Assembly: GCF_001693485.1 (NCBI RefSeq)
Contig: NZ_MAXC01000053.1
Coordinates: 124,001 to 188,000, forward strand
Direction of reading: 5' to 3'
Origin: Bradyrhizobium sp. LMTR 3
GTDB lineage: Bacteria; Pseudomonadota; Alphaproteobacteria; Rhizobiales; Xanthobacteraceae
DNA: 64,000 bases
The translations under genes were made by a program, and so were the position numbers. This document shows positions 33,975 to 44,287 of this stretch, in pieces (positions within the stretch are counted from its first letter, which is position 1; every line of letters starts with the position of its first letter). Under the pieces are notes generated by a model. The model saw nothing but the letters and a program-made list of their open reading frames with translations, did not search any database and was not told the origin of the DNA.

Positions 33975-34340
33975 CGGCCTTCACTTGCCGGAACGATACG
34001 GGCCGTACACGACCGCCTACAATCGGTTCAACCGGTGGCGCAAGGCGGCTATCTGGGATCGGCCTGATGAATGCTGTCGTCAAGGCTCACGGCGTCCATC
34101 AGCACGCCTCCGGGGCCAAAAAAGAGTGGCGATCGTTGTGTGGGCCGAAGCTGATGAGGCCTCACCACCAAGACCCACGCGTGGGTCGACACGAAAGGCC
34201 GCGCGGTCCGCCTCCAGATCTCGCCCGGTGAGGTCCACGACACCTGGCCGACGCCCTGCTCGAGGCCTCGATTTAGGAGACTGGCCAACATAGGCATCTC
34301 GCAAAAGGCTTTCCCTGGATTGATACTCGGTTTCGAAGTG
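33975..34340 (+). mobile_element. IS5-family transposase remnant
   Basis: Plus-strand frames give LPERYGPYTTAYNRFNRW (33986-34039) and WDRLMNAVV-like sequence. These continue as SRGGLTTKTHAWVDTKGRAV-like sequence and RLQISPGEVHD to about 34.25 kb. These are the N-terminal winged part and central part of an IS5/IS1031-type DDE transposase. Frames change several times and terminal repeats are not visible, so it is a dead fragment. Confidence 0.75.
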
Positions 34341-34675
34341 CCGGCCTAACTGTTGCGCTCTACTGGTTCTACGCGCACTGCCGAGTGGTTCTAAGAAGGT
34401 CTTGATGGCCGCCTCGACGGCATTTAGCGACGTTTTCTTTCACCGTCATCAAAGCCGGGGAGCACGGAAGTCGCTCTTCCGCGTAAGCCATTGAGATAGT
34501 GGCTGAATTGTGCCGAGGTACGATAATGCTAGCGCTAGCTGCCGAAATCAGCGCGAGGGCCGGGTTAAAACATTCGTATAGTTCTCCAGCTCCTTTCGAT
34601 AGTTTAGGATAATGCGTAACCAGCTTACTAAGTTTCAAGTTCGGACGCTCAGCCACGCAGTTTTTCGCGCTGGCA
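34341..34675. other. Upstream region of the NodV-like kinase gene
   Basis: About 335 bases. It contains an ATG at 34612 in a different frame from the kinase that could be its original start (see findings). No sigma-54, FixK or nod-box-like element was identified. Confidence 0.4.
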
Positions 34676-37270
34676 TTGATGACGCTAACTTCGTTGTACC
34701 TTCACACCCAGTTCGCCCCGACGGCGATCGGCTATTTGGAAATGATATTGGTGTTTTCTCTGATGGGCAGCCTCATCCCCTCTGCCATGCTTTTGATCTT
34801 GCCCTTCGCTGCTTTGGCCTACTTCTTTGCGCCGCCCACTTTCAATAATGATCCGCAGGATCTTCCTGTGGTCGTGGCCTTTCTTCTTGCCTCAATTGTT
34901 GGAACGCACCTGATCGGAAAAGTCCGCCGAGAGAGAGAGGTTGCGCTTGAGGCCGCAGCCGGGCTCCGGCGCAGCGAGGCTGAGTTGCGCGACGTCGAGA
35001 AACAGTGGCGCGAAATCTTCGAGCATAACCCGGTCATGCACTTCATGGTCAATGCCACCGGAATGGTCCTGAACGTCAACACGTTTGGCGCAACACAGCT
35101 CGGCTATGCGCCCTCGGAGCTTGTCGGGCATTCCGTGCTGAAGGTATTTCTGGAAGAAGATCATCCGTTTGTTCGCGAGCGCCTCGGGCTGTGCATTGAA
35201 ACGGTCGGCCAATCGCACACTTGGGAGATCCAGAAGATCAGGAAGGATGGCTCAGTGCTGTGGGTGCGCGAAAACGCCAAAGCCATGCAGTGGGCAGAAG
35301 ACAAGCTCGTCGTCCTTATCGCCTGCGAAGATATCACCGAGCGAAAGCGGACGGAAACTGCCCTGCGGCGGAGCGAAGCCCACCTAGCCCAGGCACAGGA
35401 ACTGAGCCGCACCGGCAGCTTCGGCTGGAACGTCGCCACCGGCGAGGTCCACTGGTCAAAGGAGACCTTTCGGATTTTCCAATACGAACCGTCGACGAAA
35501 CCGACCCCGCAACTCGTCGTTGATCGAACCCATCCAGAGGATCGGGCTGCCGTGCGAGAGACCATCGATCGAGCGTTCCAAAACGAAGAGGATTTCGAGC
35601 ACGAATACCGACTGCTGATGCCGGACGGCTCGGTGAAGCACCTCCACGCGCAGGCACGAGCCATTAGAACCGCCTCTGGTGATATCGAGTTTGTCGGCGC
35701 AGTGACGGACATTACGGCCGCAAAGCAGGCCGAACAGCAGTTGCGTCGTAGCGAGGCCTATCTGGCCGAAGCCCAGCATCTCAGCCACACGGGCAGTTGG
35801 TCGTGGGACGTCCACCGTCTCGAATTTGTGTATCGCTCCGCCGAAGTTGATCGTCTGTTTGGCTTCGATCCGCAAGAGGCTGTATCGATAGAGACCATCC
35901 GCTCGCGTATCCATCCAGACGACTTGCCGGGGGTTCAAGAAGTGCCGCGCCGGGCTATCGAAGACAAGGGAGGGCATTTCGAACATGATTTCCGAATTCT
36001 TCTTCCAGATGGCGCGATAAGGCGCATACATTCCGTTGCGCACGCCGTGGTCGGCAGCGATGGCAACGTCAGCGAGCTCATCGGAACGCATATGGATGTC
36101 ACCGAGCAACATGCGGCCAGGGAACGACTGGAAAGGGCTCTTGCTGCGTTGCACGAAAGCGAGCAGCGGTTTCGCGACTACGCCGAAACGGCCTCCGACT
36201 GGCTCTGGGAGACCGGACCGGACCACCGGATCACCCGCTTTTCGGAGCACACCAGCGCAGCAGGCATTCTGGCCACAAGGGTCGTCGGCCTGCTTCGCTG
36301 GGAAATTGCGGGCGATGTCGAGGCAGAACCCGAGAAGTGGCGACAGCATCGGGCGACGCTCGATGCACGTCTTCCATTTCGCGATTTCATCTATCGCACC
36401 ATCACCCGGATGGGATCTCCAATTTACGTCCGGAGCAGCGGCAAGCCATTCTTTGATGCTGACGGCAATTTCCTCGGCTATCGCGGCGTCAGCACCGACA
36501 TCACCGCAAGCATCCGCGCAGATCAGGCCGAACGAGAACTGCGGAAGGCACAGGCAGAGCTCGCGCACATGACGCGCGTGACGACGCTGGGCGAGCTGAC
36601 AACCTCCATCGCCCACGAGATAAACCAGCCGCTCGCCGCCATTGTCACCAATGGCGAGGCTTGTCTGGGTTGGCTTGGTCGCGAAACTCCTGATCTTTCC
36701 GCGGCGCGCTGCTCAGTGGAGTGGATCATCGAGGACGGGATCCGGGCGAGCGAGGTGATCCGCCGCATCCGCGCGCTTGCGAAGAAAGGCGAGATCGAGA
36801 TGGTGCCGCTCGATATCAACGACATCGTCAAGGAGGTAATCGCGCTTCTGACACGCGAGCTGGTCAGCCATCGGGTGTCGTTGCGCACTGAGTTGGAGCC
36901 GACCCTCCCCATGATCCTGGGTGACCGGGTTCAACTGCAACAGGTGATCACAAATCTGGTGATTAACGGGATTGAGGCCATGCAAACTGTCAAGGACCGG
37001 CCGCGCGAACTGGTAATTCGGTCATCCCAAGACGATATGGGACGCGTGCAACTCGCCGTGACTGATTGCGGTGTCGGGATCACCGAGGACGACGCGGATC
37101 GCGTGTTCACTCCCTTTTTTACGACTAAATCAAGCGGCCTTGGAATGGGCCTTTCGATCTGCCGTTCGATCGTGGAGGCTCACGGAGGGAGCCTGTCGAT
37201 CGCCCGCAAGCAAGAGCCGGGCGCGACGTTTCAATTCGTCCTGCCGTTGCACAAAGAGGTCGTGTCATGA
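34676..37270 (+). CDS. nodV: NodV-like PAS-domain sensor histidine kinase
   Basis: A hybrid-less sensor kinase of 864 residues. Two hydrophobic segments (about 15-52 and 60-80) are followed by four PAS domains (about 108-222, 233-348, 358-476, 494-612), a HisKA domain with His647 (SIAHEINQPLAAIV) and an HATPase domain (LQQVITNLVINGIEAM, GVGITEDDADRVF, GLGMGLSICRSIVEAHGG). The start is a TTG/ATG pair at 34676/34679; the true N terminus may be further upstream. It overlaps the following NodW-like regulator by 4 bases. In Bradyrhizobium NodV senses plant isoflavonoids and phosphorylates NodW. Assignment to NodV rather than the paralogue NwsA rests on overall resemblance and on memory of a similar length (about 889). 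Confidence 0.75.
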   Translation: MMTLTSLYLHTQFAPTAIGYLEMILVFSLMGSLIPSAMLLILPFAALAYFFAPPTFNNDPQDLPVVVAFLLASIVGTHLIGKVRREREVALEAAAGLRRSEAELRDVEKQWREIFEHNPVMHFMVNATGMVLNVNTFGATQLGYAPSELVGHSVLKVFLEEDHPFVRERLGLCIETVGQSHTWEIQKIRKDGSVLWVRENAKAMQWAEDKLVVLIACEDITERKRTETALRRSEAHLAQAQELSRTGSFGWNVATGEVHWSKETFRIFQYEPSTKPTPQLVVDRTHPEDRAAVRETIDRAFQNEEDFEHEYRLLMPDGSVKHLHAQARAIRTASGDIEFVGAVTDITAAKQAEQQLRRSEAYLAEAQHLSHTGSWSWDVHRLEFVYRSAEVDRLFGFDPQEAVSIETIRSRIHPDDLPGVQEVPRRAIEDKGGHFEHDFRILLPDGAIRRIHSVAHAVVGSDGNVSELIGTHMDVTEQHAARERLERALAALHESEQRFRDYAETASDWLWETGPDHRITRFSEHTSAAGILATRVVGLLRWEIAGDVEAEPEKWRQHRATLDARLPFRDFIYRTITRMGSPIYVRSSGKPFFDADGNFLGYRGVSTDITASIRADQAERELRKAQAELAHMTRVTTLGELTTSIAHEINQPLAAIVTNGEACLGWLGRETPDLSAARCSVEWIIEDGIRASEVIRRIRALAKKGEIEMVPLDINDIVKEVIALLTRELVSHRVSLRTELEPTLPMILGDRVQLQQVITNLVINGIEAMQTVKDRPRELVIRSSQDDMGRVQLAVTDCGVGITEDDADRVFTPFFTTKSSGLGMGLSICRSIVEAHGGSLSIARKQEPGATFQFVLPLHKEVVS

Positions 37271-37941
37271 CCGGGCGCTCCGACTCGCCGAACCAAGTCG
37301 TGAAGGCCGAGAAGCCCAGCGGAAGGGCGATCGTGTTTGTGATCGACGACGACGTCTCAATACGTCGCTCACTCGCGAATCTTTTTCAATCGGTGAACTT
37401 GGACGTTGCTACGTTCGGATCGGCCCAGGAAATGCTGCAGGGCAACCTTCCGGAGGTTGCCAGCTGCCTCGTCCTTGACGTCAGGCTACCGGGATTGAGC
37501 GGCCTCGAGCTGCAGACCGAGCTAGCCAAGTTGAACCTTCACATTCCGATTATTTTCATCACTGGCCATGGCGACGTTCCAATGAGCGTCAAGGCCATGA
37601 AGGGTGGAGCCGTCGATTTTCTTACCAAACCGTATCGCGATCAGGAGCTGCTTGATGCCGTCGTCGCCGCGACCGAACGGGATCGCAAGAGGCGGGAGGT
37701 TGAGACGACGGTTGCGAACCTGCAATCCTTGTTCGAGACCTTAAGCCCTCGCGAACAGGCAGTGATGAAACTGGTCGCTGCTGGCCTTATGAACAAACAA
37801 GTAGCCGCAGAGCTCGAGCTCGCCGAAATTACCGTCAAGATCTATCGCGGACGGGTGATGAAGAAAATGGGCGCACGGTCGCTGGCCGATTTAATCAGAA
37901 TGGCTGAGACCCTCGGAATTTGTGCCAACCACGCCGAATAA
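37267..37941 (+). CDS. nodW: NodW-like response regulator
   Basis: A FixJ/NarL-type regulator of 224 residues. The receiver domain has the acidic pair in VIDDDVSIRRSL, phosphoacceptor Asp71 in VLDVRLPGLSG, Thr in ITGHGDVPMSVKAMK and Lys in FLTKPYRDQ. The C-terminal LuxR-type helix-turn-helix spans about 160-224 (LSPREQAVMKLVAAGLMNKQ). NodW activates nodulation genes alongside NodD1. The ATG overlaps the kinase stop (ATGA), so the pair is translated together. Bradyrhizobium NodW is about 227 residues. NwsB is the alternative assignment. Confidence 0.78.
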   Translation: MTGRSDSPNQVVKAEKPSGRAIVFVIDDDVSIRRSLANLFQSVNLDVATFGSAQEMLQGNLPEVASCLVLDVRLPGLSGLELQTELAKLNLHIPIIFITGHGDVPMSVKAMKGGAVDFLTKPYRDQELLDAVVAATERDRKRREVETTVANLQSLFETLSPREQAVMKLVAAGLMNKQVAAELELAEITVKIYRGRVMKKMGARSLADLIRMAETLGICANHAE

Positions 37942-38038
37942 GCCTAAGTATGACTTTACAATTTCATCCCGCAAGCCCACCCTTGGCCCAGGCGACTATG
38001 CTTCGGCAAGCGCCTTTCCCGCGTTAGAGGGGATCGTC

Positions 38039-38428
38039 TTGTCCACGCCTCCGCTCATTTCCATCGTCGATGACGACGGGTCGGTACGTGCTGCGATAAA
38101 TAATCTTTTGAAGTCCCGCGGCTATATCGTTCATACATTTGTGTCGGCCGAGGAGTTCTTGCGCTCGCCCCACCTGAACGGAACATCGTGTGTGATTGCG
38201 GATGTGCAGATGTCGATTATGAGCGGCTTGGACCTGCTGACACATATGCGGGCCCAGGGCTACGGTGCACCGTTCATTTTCATTACTGCCTTTCCCGATG
38301 ATCGCGTTCGCGCCCGTGCGTTGAGCGCCGGAGCGATTTGCTTCCTGGCCAAGCCCTTTGCCGGACAGCACTTGATCAAGTGCCTTGATACCGCATTGGA
38401 TAAGCATCGCGGCGAAGCCAGCGCATGA
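38039..38428 (+). CDS. Stand-alone receiver-domain protein
   Basis: From a TTG with AGAGGGG upstream, the protein is 129 residues and consists of one receiver domain only: acidic cluster ISIVDDDGSV, phosphoacceptor Asp55 in VIADVQMSIMSGLD, Thr in FITAFPDD and Lys in FLAKPFAGQ. There is no output domain. A longer frame begins at a GTG (37922) inside nodW, but that extension is unlike a receiver domain. It lies about 100 bases after nodW and may be phosphorylated by, or drain phosphate from, the same kinase. FixJ/DivK-like single-domain regulators are the nearest description. Confidence 0.8.
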   Translation: MSTPPLISIVDDDGSVRAAINNLLKSRGYIVHTFVSAEEFLRSPHLNGTSCVIADVQMSIMSGLDLLTHMRAQGYGAPFIFITAFPDDRVRARALSAGAICFLAKPFAGQHLIKCLDTALDKHRGEASA

Positions 38429-40056
38429 GACGATGAGCGTGCAGTCTGTTCAAGTTTGGGTCTGATTGTGAGCGCGGCCCGCGGAACCGCTCGCTTCGCC
38501 ATACCACAAGGTTGATGAGGACCTCGGCCTCATGGCGCAACTCGTCAGCAAGCCTTGGCCATCGAGCTCTTTTATTGACATTCTTCGTTCGCTATTCGTC
38601 ACGTCGCTTGCGGCCGGCCTGCATCACCTGCTCTCCTGAGTGCTTTGAGGTCTCCGATGAAGCCGTCCGGCCAGTCCTCCGTTGCACGATTCTAGCTAAC
38701 CGAAATTGCTTAACTGGGCTTCAGCTTTCTAATTTGGCCAAAAACCAGCACGTTGAAGAAGAGATTGATGTTTTTCTTGCCGAAAAGCACAGCCGGCGCG
38801 ATTAGGCTGGCCGCCTCCTCAACCCTCTTGGTAAGGGCTGCCGGAGACTGCCGATGCGAGAGTGCTGGTTGGCCTCTGCAAGAGCTCCTTCAAGATCCGA
38901 TTCTATCGTCATGGTAGGACCCGTCGAGTCGACAGTGCACACGTTCGGATTTTGACATCCGGTACGTAAGATATTCCTGCAAGAAATCGACGAGTCCGTT
39001 GGAATAGGAATGCCCGCCAACGGTGATGATCCGCAATCTTTCGATCACCACCCCGTGGTCATGCGTGCGAACTTCCTCACGATGATAAATGCGGGCGTCG
39101 GCCAGTGCGGCAGCTCTGATAGCTCCGCAAGATCACGGGTTCGACAGCCTCAACAAGCCTCTCGATGTACTACTCGATGTCGGCGATGGGCCCTTTTCGA
39201 GCACGCGTAATCAAACGGAATCATCACAGCACACATCGCGGAAAGTACCAGGCTTTTTAGCATAGCTGGCTTGATGCGTTTGAGCGTCGGGACAGTTACG
39301 ATGCAGCTATCGAGTTCAATGGCGGCCAGCGCCGATAGAAGGATTTCAATGGTTCTATTGCCGCTGAGTGAAGCTAGCGGAGAAAGCGTGCGATTTCGCA
39401 AGCGACCCGAGTGGCCGGCTCTAGCAAACCGCCGCCGCTCGGCGGCGTTCAGACACTTTACGGCCGCGCCGGTGGTCCGCAGACGCTTAGCGCTTGCATT
39501 GTCCTATCTCTCACCCTCCCCTGAAACAAAATAGCCGATGGTGCTTCAGCAAGAGGTGTCTAGAAGATAAAATCCGAACAGAACGTTGTGCGCGATATGC
39601 AATGTGCTCCCTTCAAGGTCTGCCTGGTTATGGGCCCCATTTATCAAGCCGCTCGCAACCAGCGAACTTTCTGTCGCATATCGCGGCCCCCTTACTGGAC
39701 CGCGGAGGAAAGTATGGGAGCTGTTGTGCATTCTCGCCTTTCGGCGGATAGCCCCTTGCATTTTCTTCACGTCTTCACCACGCTGGCAGGTGAAGTGCAG
39801 CGATGCCAAGTCTCGCGGCAGCCCAAGAGCTCGACTCTGATGTGCGCCTCCGTGCCGAAGCTGCGCGCTCCATCACTGTGCTTCGCCGAGATTGCTGACT
39901 GTAACGATTTGGGCGGCCGATGGGGTGGGTATAGATTCGCCTGAAGTCATAAGCGCCAAGCGAGATCCGAAATCTCGTTGCGGGCCTTAGGCGGCTCCGT
40001 TGTAAGTTGAAGCAGATTGTCCGCAGGCAGCCCCTGCCCACTGCAATGGGAGCTCG
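38429..40056. other. 1.6 kb without recognised genes
   Basis: Open frames are short, overlapping and unlike known families. Probably decayed accessory DNA. No RNA gene or regulatory motif identified. Confidence 0.4.
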
Positions 40057-40257
40057 CTATGCTTTATCGTAAAACCGCTTCAGCAGGACCACGCCTACAC
40101 TTTTTTGAAGTTCCCCTATCTGCAGTAACGCTGCATCGCTTTCTGGGCCGCGCGGAAGCCGCGTTGCTGACGATAGGATGTCGATCAGCAGTTGGAGCAG
40201 CTCCTCGATGGAGGCCGCGTCATCGCCCTTCTCACTCATGCGAGCAATCTCCTCCAT
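40057..40257 (-). CDS. Small acidic helical protein
   Basis: The last 66 codons of a longer minus-strand frame read MEEIARMSEKGDDAASIEEL and onward, helical and acidic, ending KRFYDKA. Translation could start at 40257 (GGAAGG very close) or at the ATG of MSEKGDD, which has GGAGGAG nine bases upstream. Everything further upstream in this frame is out-of-frame IS630 sequence, so the long version is rejected. No family recognised. Confidence 0.4.
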   Translation of the reverse strand: MEEIARMSEKGDDAASIEELLQLLIDILSSATRLPRGPESDAALLQIGELQKSVGVVLLKRFYDKA

Positions 40258-40765
40258 CGCCTTCCAATCTTCCGGAAGCGGGACTTCTCGACAAAAAAGC
40301 ATCGGTCGATGGTTTAAAGCTGCTGGTACAGTGAGGCCGCAGACCGAAGAGTTGGAACAGGCGATGAACGGTGCTTTTGGCAATTTCCGTCCCTTTAGAT
40401 CGGCGCACGATCCAATGGATTGCGGCTTTGGGCCTGCGAGCAGTGTCTTGCTGATCAGCTCGGCCACAGCCTCATCCTCAACCGTGCGGGGTCCGCTGGT
40501 ACGCGTCTCATCGTGGATGATCGGCGATGCGATTTGCGATAAAGCGATTGGGCCGCTTGCCGATCCTATGGGGCCGACCACCAAGCCGCGTGGCCAAGAC
40601 GATGTTGCTCGGCTCACGTTGGCAGGCCAGCACGATCTCTGTTCGCTGCGTCAGCGCCGCGACAGCGAGCGCGACCGTGTTATGGCCGTGAGCTGCGTGT
40701 CTTCGTCGCTGGAAATCGTCAGCATCGCCTTCCCGTCCGGTGCGCATCGGTATCTCCTTCATCGG
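40250..40765 (-). mobile_element. IS630-family transposase remnant
   Basis: Minus-strand translation in several frames gives MRTGRE near 40.75 kb, LTQRTEIVLACQREPSNIVL, a RLGG...IGKRPNRFIANRI segment, PRTVEDEAVAELISKTL (about 40.45-40.5 kb), IHWIVRRS and AKSTVHRLFQLFGLRPH (about 40.34-40.4 kb). It ends with FKPSTDAFL. These are the helix-turn-helix and linker region of IS630-type transposases; the DDE catalytic part is gone. Terminal repeats are not seen. Confidence 0.8.
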
Positions 40766-41882
40766 GATACCCGGAACTCATGCAATAACCATGCTACGAA
40801 GTTGCGGGACAGAACACTAGCAGCGAGGCGGGGTCACGGTCCTCTTCTCCTGGGAATAACCTCGGCAAACGTGAACCGCGATGTTCTCGTGACGGGATCT
40901 TCGATCACTCGCGGAGAGCTGCAAACAATGCGCCGGCGGTATTGTCGACCAGCACCCCGTAACTCGATCTGGGTCTACGCGCATCGGGCGGACGGCTATC
41001 GCCGGAGCAGACAGGTGCCACCACATCGAGATCAGGGTGCCGCGATGGTGCCGGAATTTGGTGTGTGCCTTGCTTCACGAGAGGAAACACGCGCAGCCGC
41101 CAGCATGCCTTTGGATCGACGCTGCAGGTTGTCAGATCTCCGACACCTCCGTCTTGAACCCGACGTCTCTGATGTTGAAAGATGGAAGGTCATCTGATGA
41201 CTATCGCCTCTCGTGCAGCTGAGCCGGACGGATGCCTGACGATCATGCGTCCCTGTGCCGTTGGCGCCGACCTAGGCGCTCGACCTCACGTATCGTTAGG
41301 CTCTGCTTCTTCGCGCGCGCTGGCCATCGGGGCTAGCCGGCTATCTGGTCGAATTATCGGCCTAATCCGTGACCGTCGCGGCGGTTTTCCCGATTCCTTT
41401 GGCGCTCTTGCCGGCAGGTAATCGTTCGCGGCTCGTTTTCGCGGCTGGCACGGTGCTTGCTGGAGATCACTCGCTAAATGCGAGGTCTGCCTTGAAACCC
41501 GGTGACGTCACCTGCCGTCCGCCCGCAACCAGGCGGCTTCGTATGTTCTTAGAAGGACGAGATCGTATCCGCGATAGTAGAGAAGTTTCAGCAAACCAAT
41601 GATCGAAGGAATTTCGATGAGACTTTTCGAAGTTGAAAGTGCCGGATCGTCGATCCTCAATCAAGCTAATGCTGCACGGAGGCAAGGTGTACCGGCGAGT
41701 TTCAGGCGCATCCCATCGAAGATGGTACGGATCAGCTGCGATACGTGCTTGGCGTCGCACGAACAGCGCTCCGACTGGCCGATTGCCGCGGATTTTGATG
41801 ATTAGCAATCTCGCGTTCACCGATTCCGGGTCGCAGCTGAATACGTTCGTATGGTGAAAAAACCGCAAAGGCTGGAACATCC
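40766..41882. other. 1.1 kb without recognised genes
   Basis: Frames are open on both strands but short and unlike known proteins. It includes the leader of the dioxygenase gene; no sigma-54 or FixK-type element was identified there. Confidence 0.4.
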
Positions 41883-42872
41883 ATGAGCGAAACGACCTTG
41901 ATCGAGAATGTCATTCCGCTTACCGATATCGTCAAACGCGCAGCGCGCATCGGCGCCGAAATCAGAAAGATCAAGCTCTCGAGCGATTTGCCGGACGAGA
42001 CGATCGCTGCAATCAACCGCTTGCTGCTCGATCACAAGGTGATCTTCTTCCGCGACCAAAGTCATCTCGGTGACGCCGAGCAGGAGCGATTTGCTGCCCG
42101 TTTCGGGAAGCTGGTGCCGCATCCGATGCTTGGCGTTGCCAAGGGAACGGCATCGCTCCTCGAGCTTGACTCCGCTCGCGGTGGTGGCCGAGCCGATGTG
42201 TGGCACGCCGATGGGACCTTCGCCGATGCCTATCCCAAGATTTTGGTGCTGCGGGCCGTTGTGATCCCACTATTCGGCGGCGATACGGTCTGGTCGAACA
42301 CCGCGGCCGCTTATCTCGATCTGCCGCCACCGCTGCGACGGCTTGCAGACGAGCTCTGGGCCGTTCACAGCAACGTCTTCGACTATGCCGGAATGGCCCG
42401 AGTCCGTGAGGTCGATCAGAAGCATTTTGACGAGGTCTTCACCAGAACCATCTTCGAGACCGAGCATCCCGTCGTGCGTGTCCACCCCGAAACCGGAGAG
42501 CGGACGCTAGTGCTCGGCGCTTTGGTACAGCGTTTTCTTGGCATCCCCAAATATGACGGCCAAAAGCTGCTTGATATATTCCAGTCTCACATCACCGCGC
42601 CCGAAAACACCGTGCGCTGGAACTGGAGGGAGGGCGATGTCGCGATCTGGGATAACCGCGCCACGCTCCATTATGCTGTCAATGATTACGGCGACCAGCA
42701 TCGCGTCGTTCGTCGCGCCACCATCGAGGGTGATGTGCCCGTCAGCATTGATGGCCGGTGCAGTGTAACGCGCGTAAAGGTCACCAAGCAGCCGCCCATG
42801 ACGCGCTCGCACATTCACGGAGATCCGGCCGTTATGGACTATGCTCCCGCGCTCGCTGCTTGTACTAGTTGA
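41883..42872 (+). CDS. TauD/TfdA-family 2-oxoglutarate-dependent dioxygenase
   Basis: A 329-residue Fe(II)/2-oxoglutarate dioxygenase. The iron-binding facial triad is His108-x-Asp110 (VWHADGTF) and probably His273 (DQHRVVRR), with Arg277 as the 2-oxoglutarate anchor. The N terminus (DHKVIFFRDQSHLGDAEQERF) and WSNTAAAYLDLP are typical of the TauD group, which oxidises taurine, alkyl sulfates, 2,4-D and related substrates; the substrate here cannot be told. It stands alone with no transporter genes nearby. The chosen ATG follows GGCTGGAA. Confidence 0.9.
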   Translation: MSETTLIENVIPLTDIVKRAARIGAEIRKIKLSSDLPDETIAAINRLLLDHKVIFFRDQSHLGDAEQERFAARFGKLVPHPMLGVAKGTASLLELDSARGGGRADVWHADGTFADAYPKILVLRAVVIPLFGGDTVWSNTAAAYLDLPPPLRRLADELWAVHSNVFDYAGMARVREVDQKHFDEVFTRTIFETEHPVVRVHPETGERTLVLGALVQRFLGIPKYDGQKLLDIFQSHITAPENTVRWNWREGDVAIWDNRATLHYAVNDYGDQHRVVRRATIEGDVPVSIDGRCSVTRVKVTKQPPMTRSHIHGDPAVMDYAPALAACTS

Positions 42873-43264
42873 GGTCAAACGGCCAGCGCGGGTCTGACGA
42901 AGATCTGATTTTCGCGAGCCTCATCGAGAGCGCGGTCGGCGCTGCAGTAGACGTACAGCACTACGCCGCCACGCCTGCAGGCCACCTGCGTGTGCGCGAC
43001 GGCCGAGGTAATCAACTCGAGGGTAACGAGTTGAGTTCAAGGTGCCGGCAAGCGATGGCATAGAGGAGATCGGCAGCGGCACTTCCCGGGGTGATCGACT
43101 TTCGTTCGTCCAACCAGAGCCTTGAAAATGATGAGCTCCTAACGCAACGGTCGGCCTGACATTGCGGCCAGCTTGTGATACAATGCATGCCGAGCTGCTC
43201 GTGAGGAAGCGGTAACGCCTTGCGATGGCAACAGGAGAAAATTGAGTGCGAAGGCGAGCATAGC
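42873..43264. other. Intergenic stretch
   Basis: About 390 bases with no recognised gene or motif. Confidence 0.4.
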
Positions 43265-43696
43265 GTGGCTTCTCACTGGCAGTATCAGGTTAGGTTCGAT
43301 GTGAATGATTCCGCTACGGCGGAAGCGGTAGGCCGAAAGCTTCGTGTTCCGGCACTGGCACCGCTGTTCGATATTCTTGCCAAGCATCGCGCTGCACCGA
43401 AATGCCAGTTCGATGCCTTTGCGGAGTATGTCGCCGCGGCAGAAGAGCACGGAGTCGAAAATTATCCGCTCTACCAGTGGACAAAGGCGACGATCGAGAA
43501 TCCAGTGAAGAAGGAAAAGTATTTGAAATCCTTTGCACTCTACGTAGACGACCGGGAAATCTATGCCAAGGAGATTGCCGACGCGCTGGAGGCGGACTTG
43601 CAACCGCTCACCACTAGCGGGCTCATCATGCGAATATCGAAGTACGATACCAACCCCGCCAACAATCCGCAGCCGCGGCAGGGCCCACGCGATTAG
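43265..43696 (+). CDS. Hypothetical protein
   Basis: About 143 residues from a GTG (VASHWQYQVRFDVNDSATAE onward) that has AAGGCGAG upstream; a TTG at 43220 in the same frame would add 15 residues. The sequence is well-formed soluble protein with a helical centre (FDILAKHRAAPKCQFDAFAE) and a proline-rich tail. I do not recognise a family. It stands alone between the dioxygenase and the porin. Composition and length favour a real gene. Confidence 0.6.
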   Translation: MASHWQYQVRFDVNDSATAEAVGRKLRVPALAPLFDILAKHRAAPKCQFDAFAEYVAAAEEHGVENYPLYQWTKATIENPVKKEKYLKSFALYVDDREIYAKEIADALEADLQPLTTSGLIMRISKYDTNPANNPQPRQGPRD

Positions 43697-44287
43697 GGCT
43701 AGGAGCGAACTGAACGCCGGCTATTAGCCTCAAGCCGAAGACCATCACTAAGGACGCGCGGTCCGGTTTCTGGGGGATTGTGTTGCAAAGTCGATTTTCG
43801 CCGATCACCAAAATTCTGCGGGCAGTCGGCGCGACTTTCGTGTACGAAATGTGAGGGACCTCACGGCCTCACGCAAAATTCACATGCGACTCGATAACGC
43901 GATTGAGGTCATACGAATCAGCGATCGCTTGCTGCTTAGTGCTTTCGCGAAAAATCTTGAGCCCTGCAACTTTCTACTTTTGCAACACTATCTCAGGTGA
44001 ATCGGACAGGGTTGGCGATGGCCTTCGACCGATGCTCATGGGCTCGTGTCAGCCTCGCGGGGCGCGATCCGACGATTGTGATCAGAAGAGCGCTACTGCA
44101 ATTTCGGCAATTTCGCCAGGCCCGATCGGATGGACCACAGTAATCTTGTCCACCAAGGTTCCGCCGCGCTCGTGCTAGCGTTTGGCAGCTTGCGATGAAG
44201 TGTTCGGCGTCATGCAGCGTTTGGGACTGCTCCTTAGCTGGAGCGACTTTATGTGGCGAACTTTAGAGTCATACTAGACTTGAGGAC
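43697..44287. other. Intergenic region downstream of the porin gene
   Basis: About 590 bases, more AT-rich than the surroundings by eye. No gene recognised. Confidence 0.4.

Noticed and set aside
39784..39799. Possible plus-strand sigma-54 site TGGCAGGTGAAGTGCA
   Set aside because: Two mismatches to the consensus and no gene downstream.
40258..40617. N-terminal extension of the small helical ORF to 186 codons
   Set aside because: The extension is the IS630 transposase sequence read out of frame.
40178..41197. 339-codon plus-strand frame
   Set aside because: Its first half is antisense to the IS630 remnant and the rest is low-complexity and arginine/serine-rich; no start signal.
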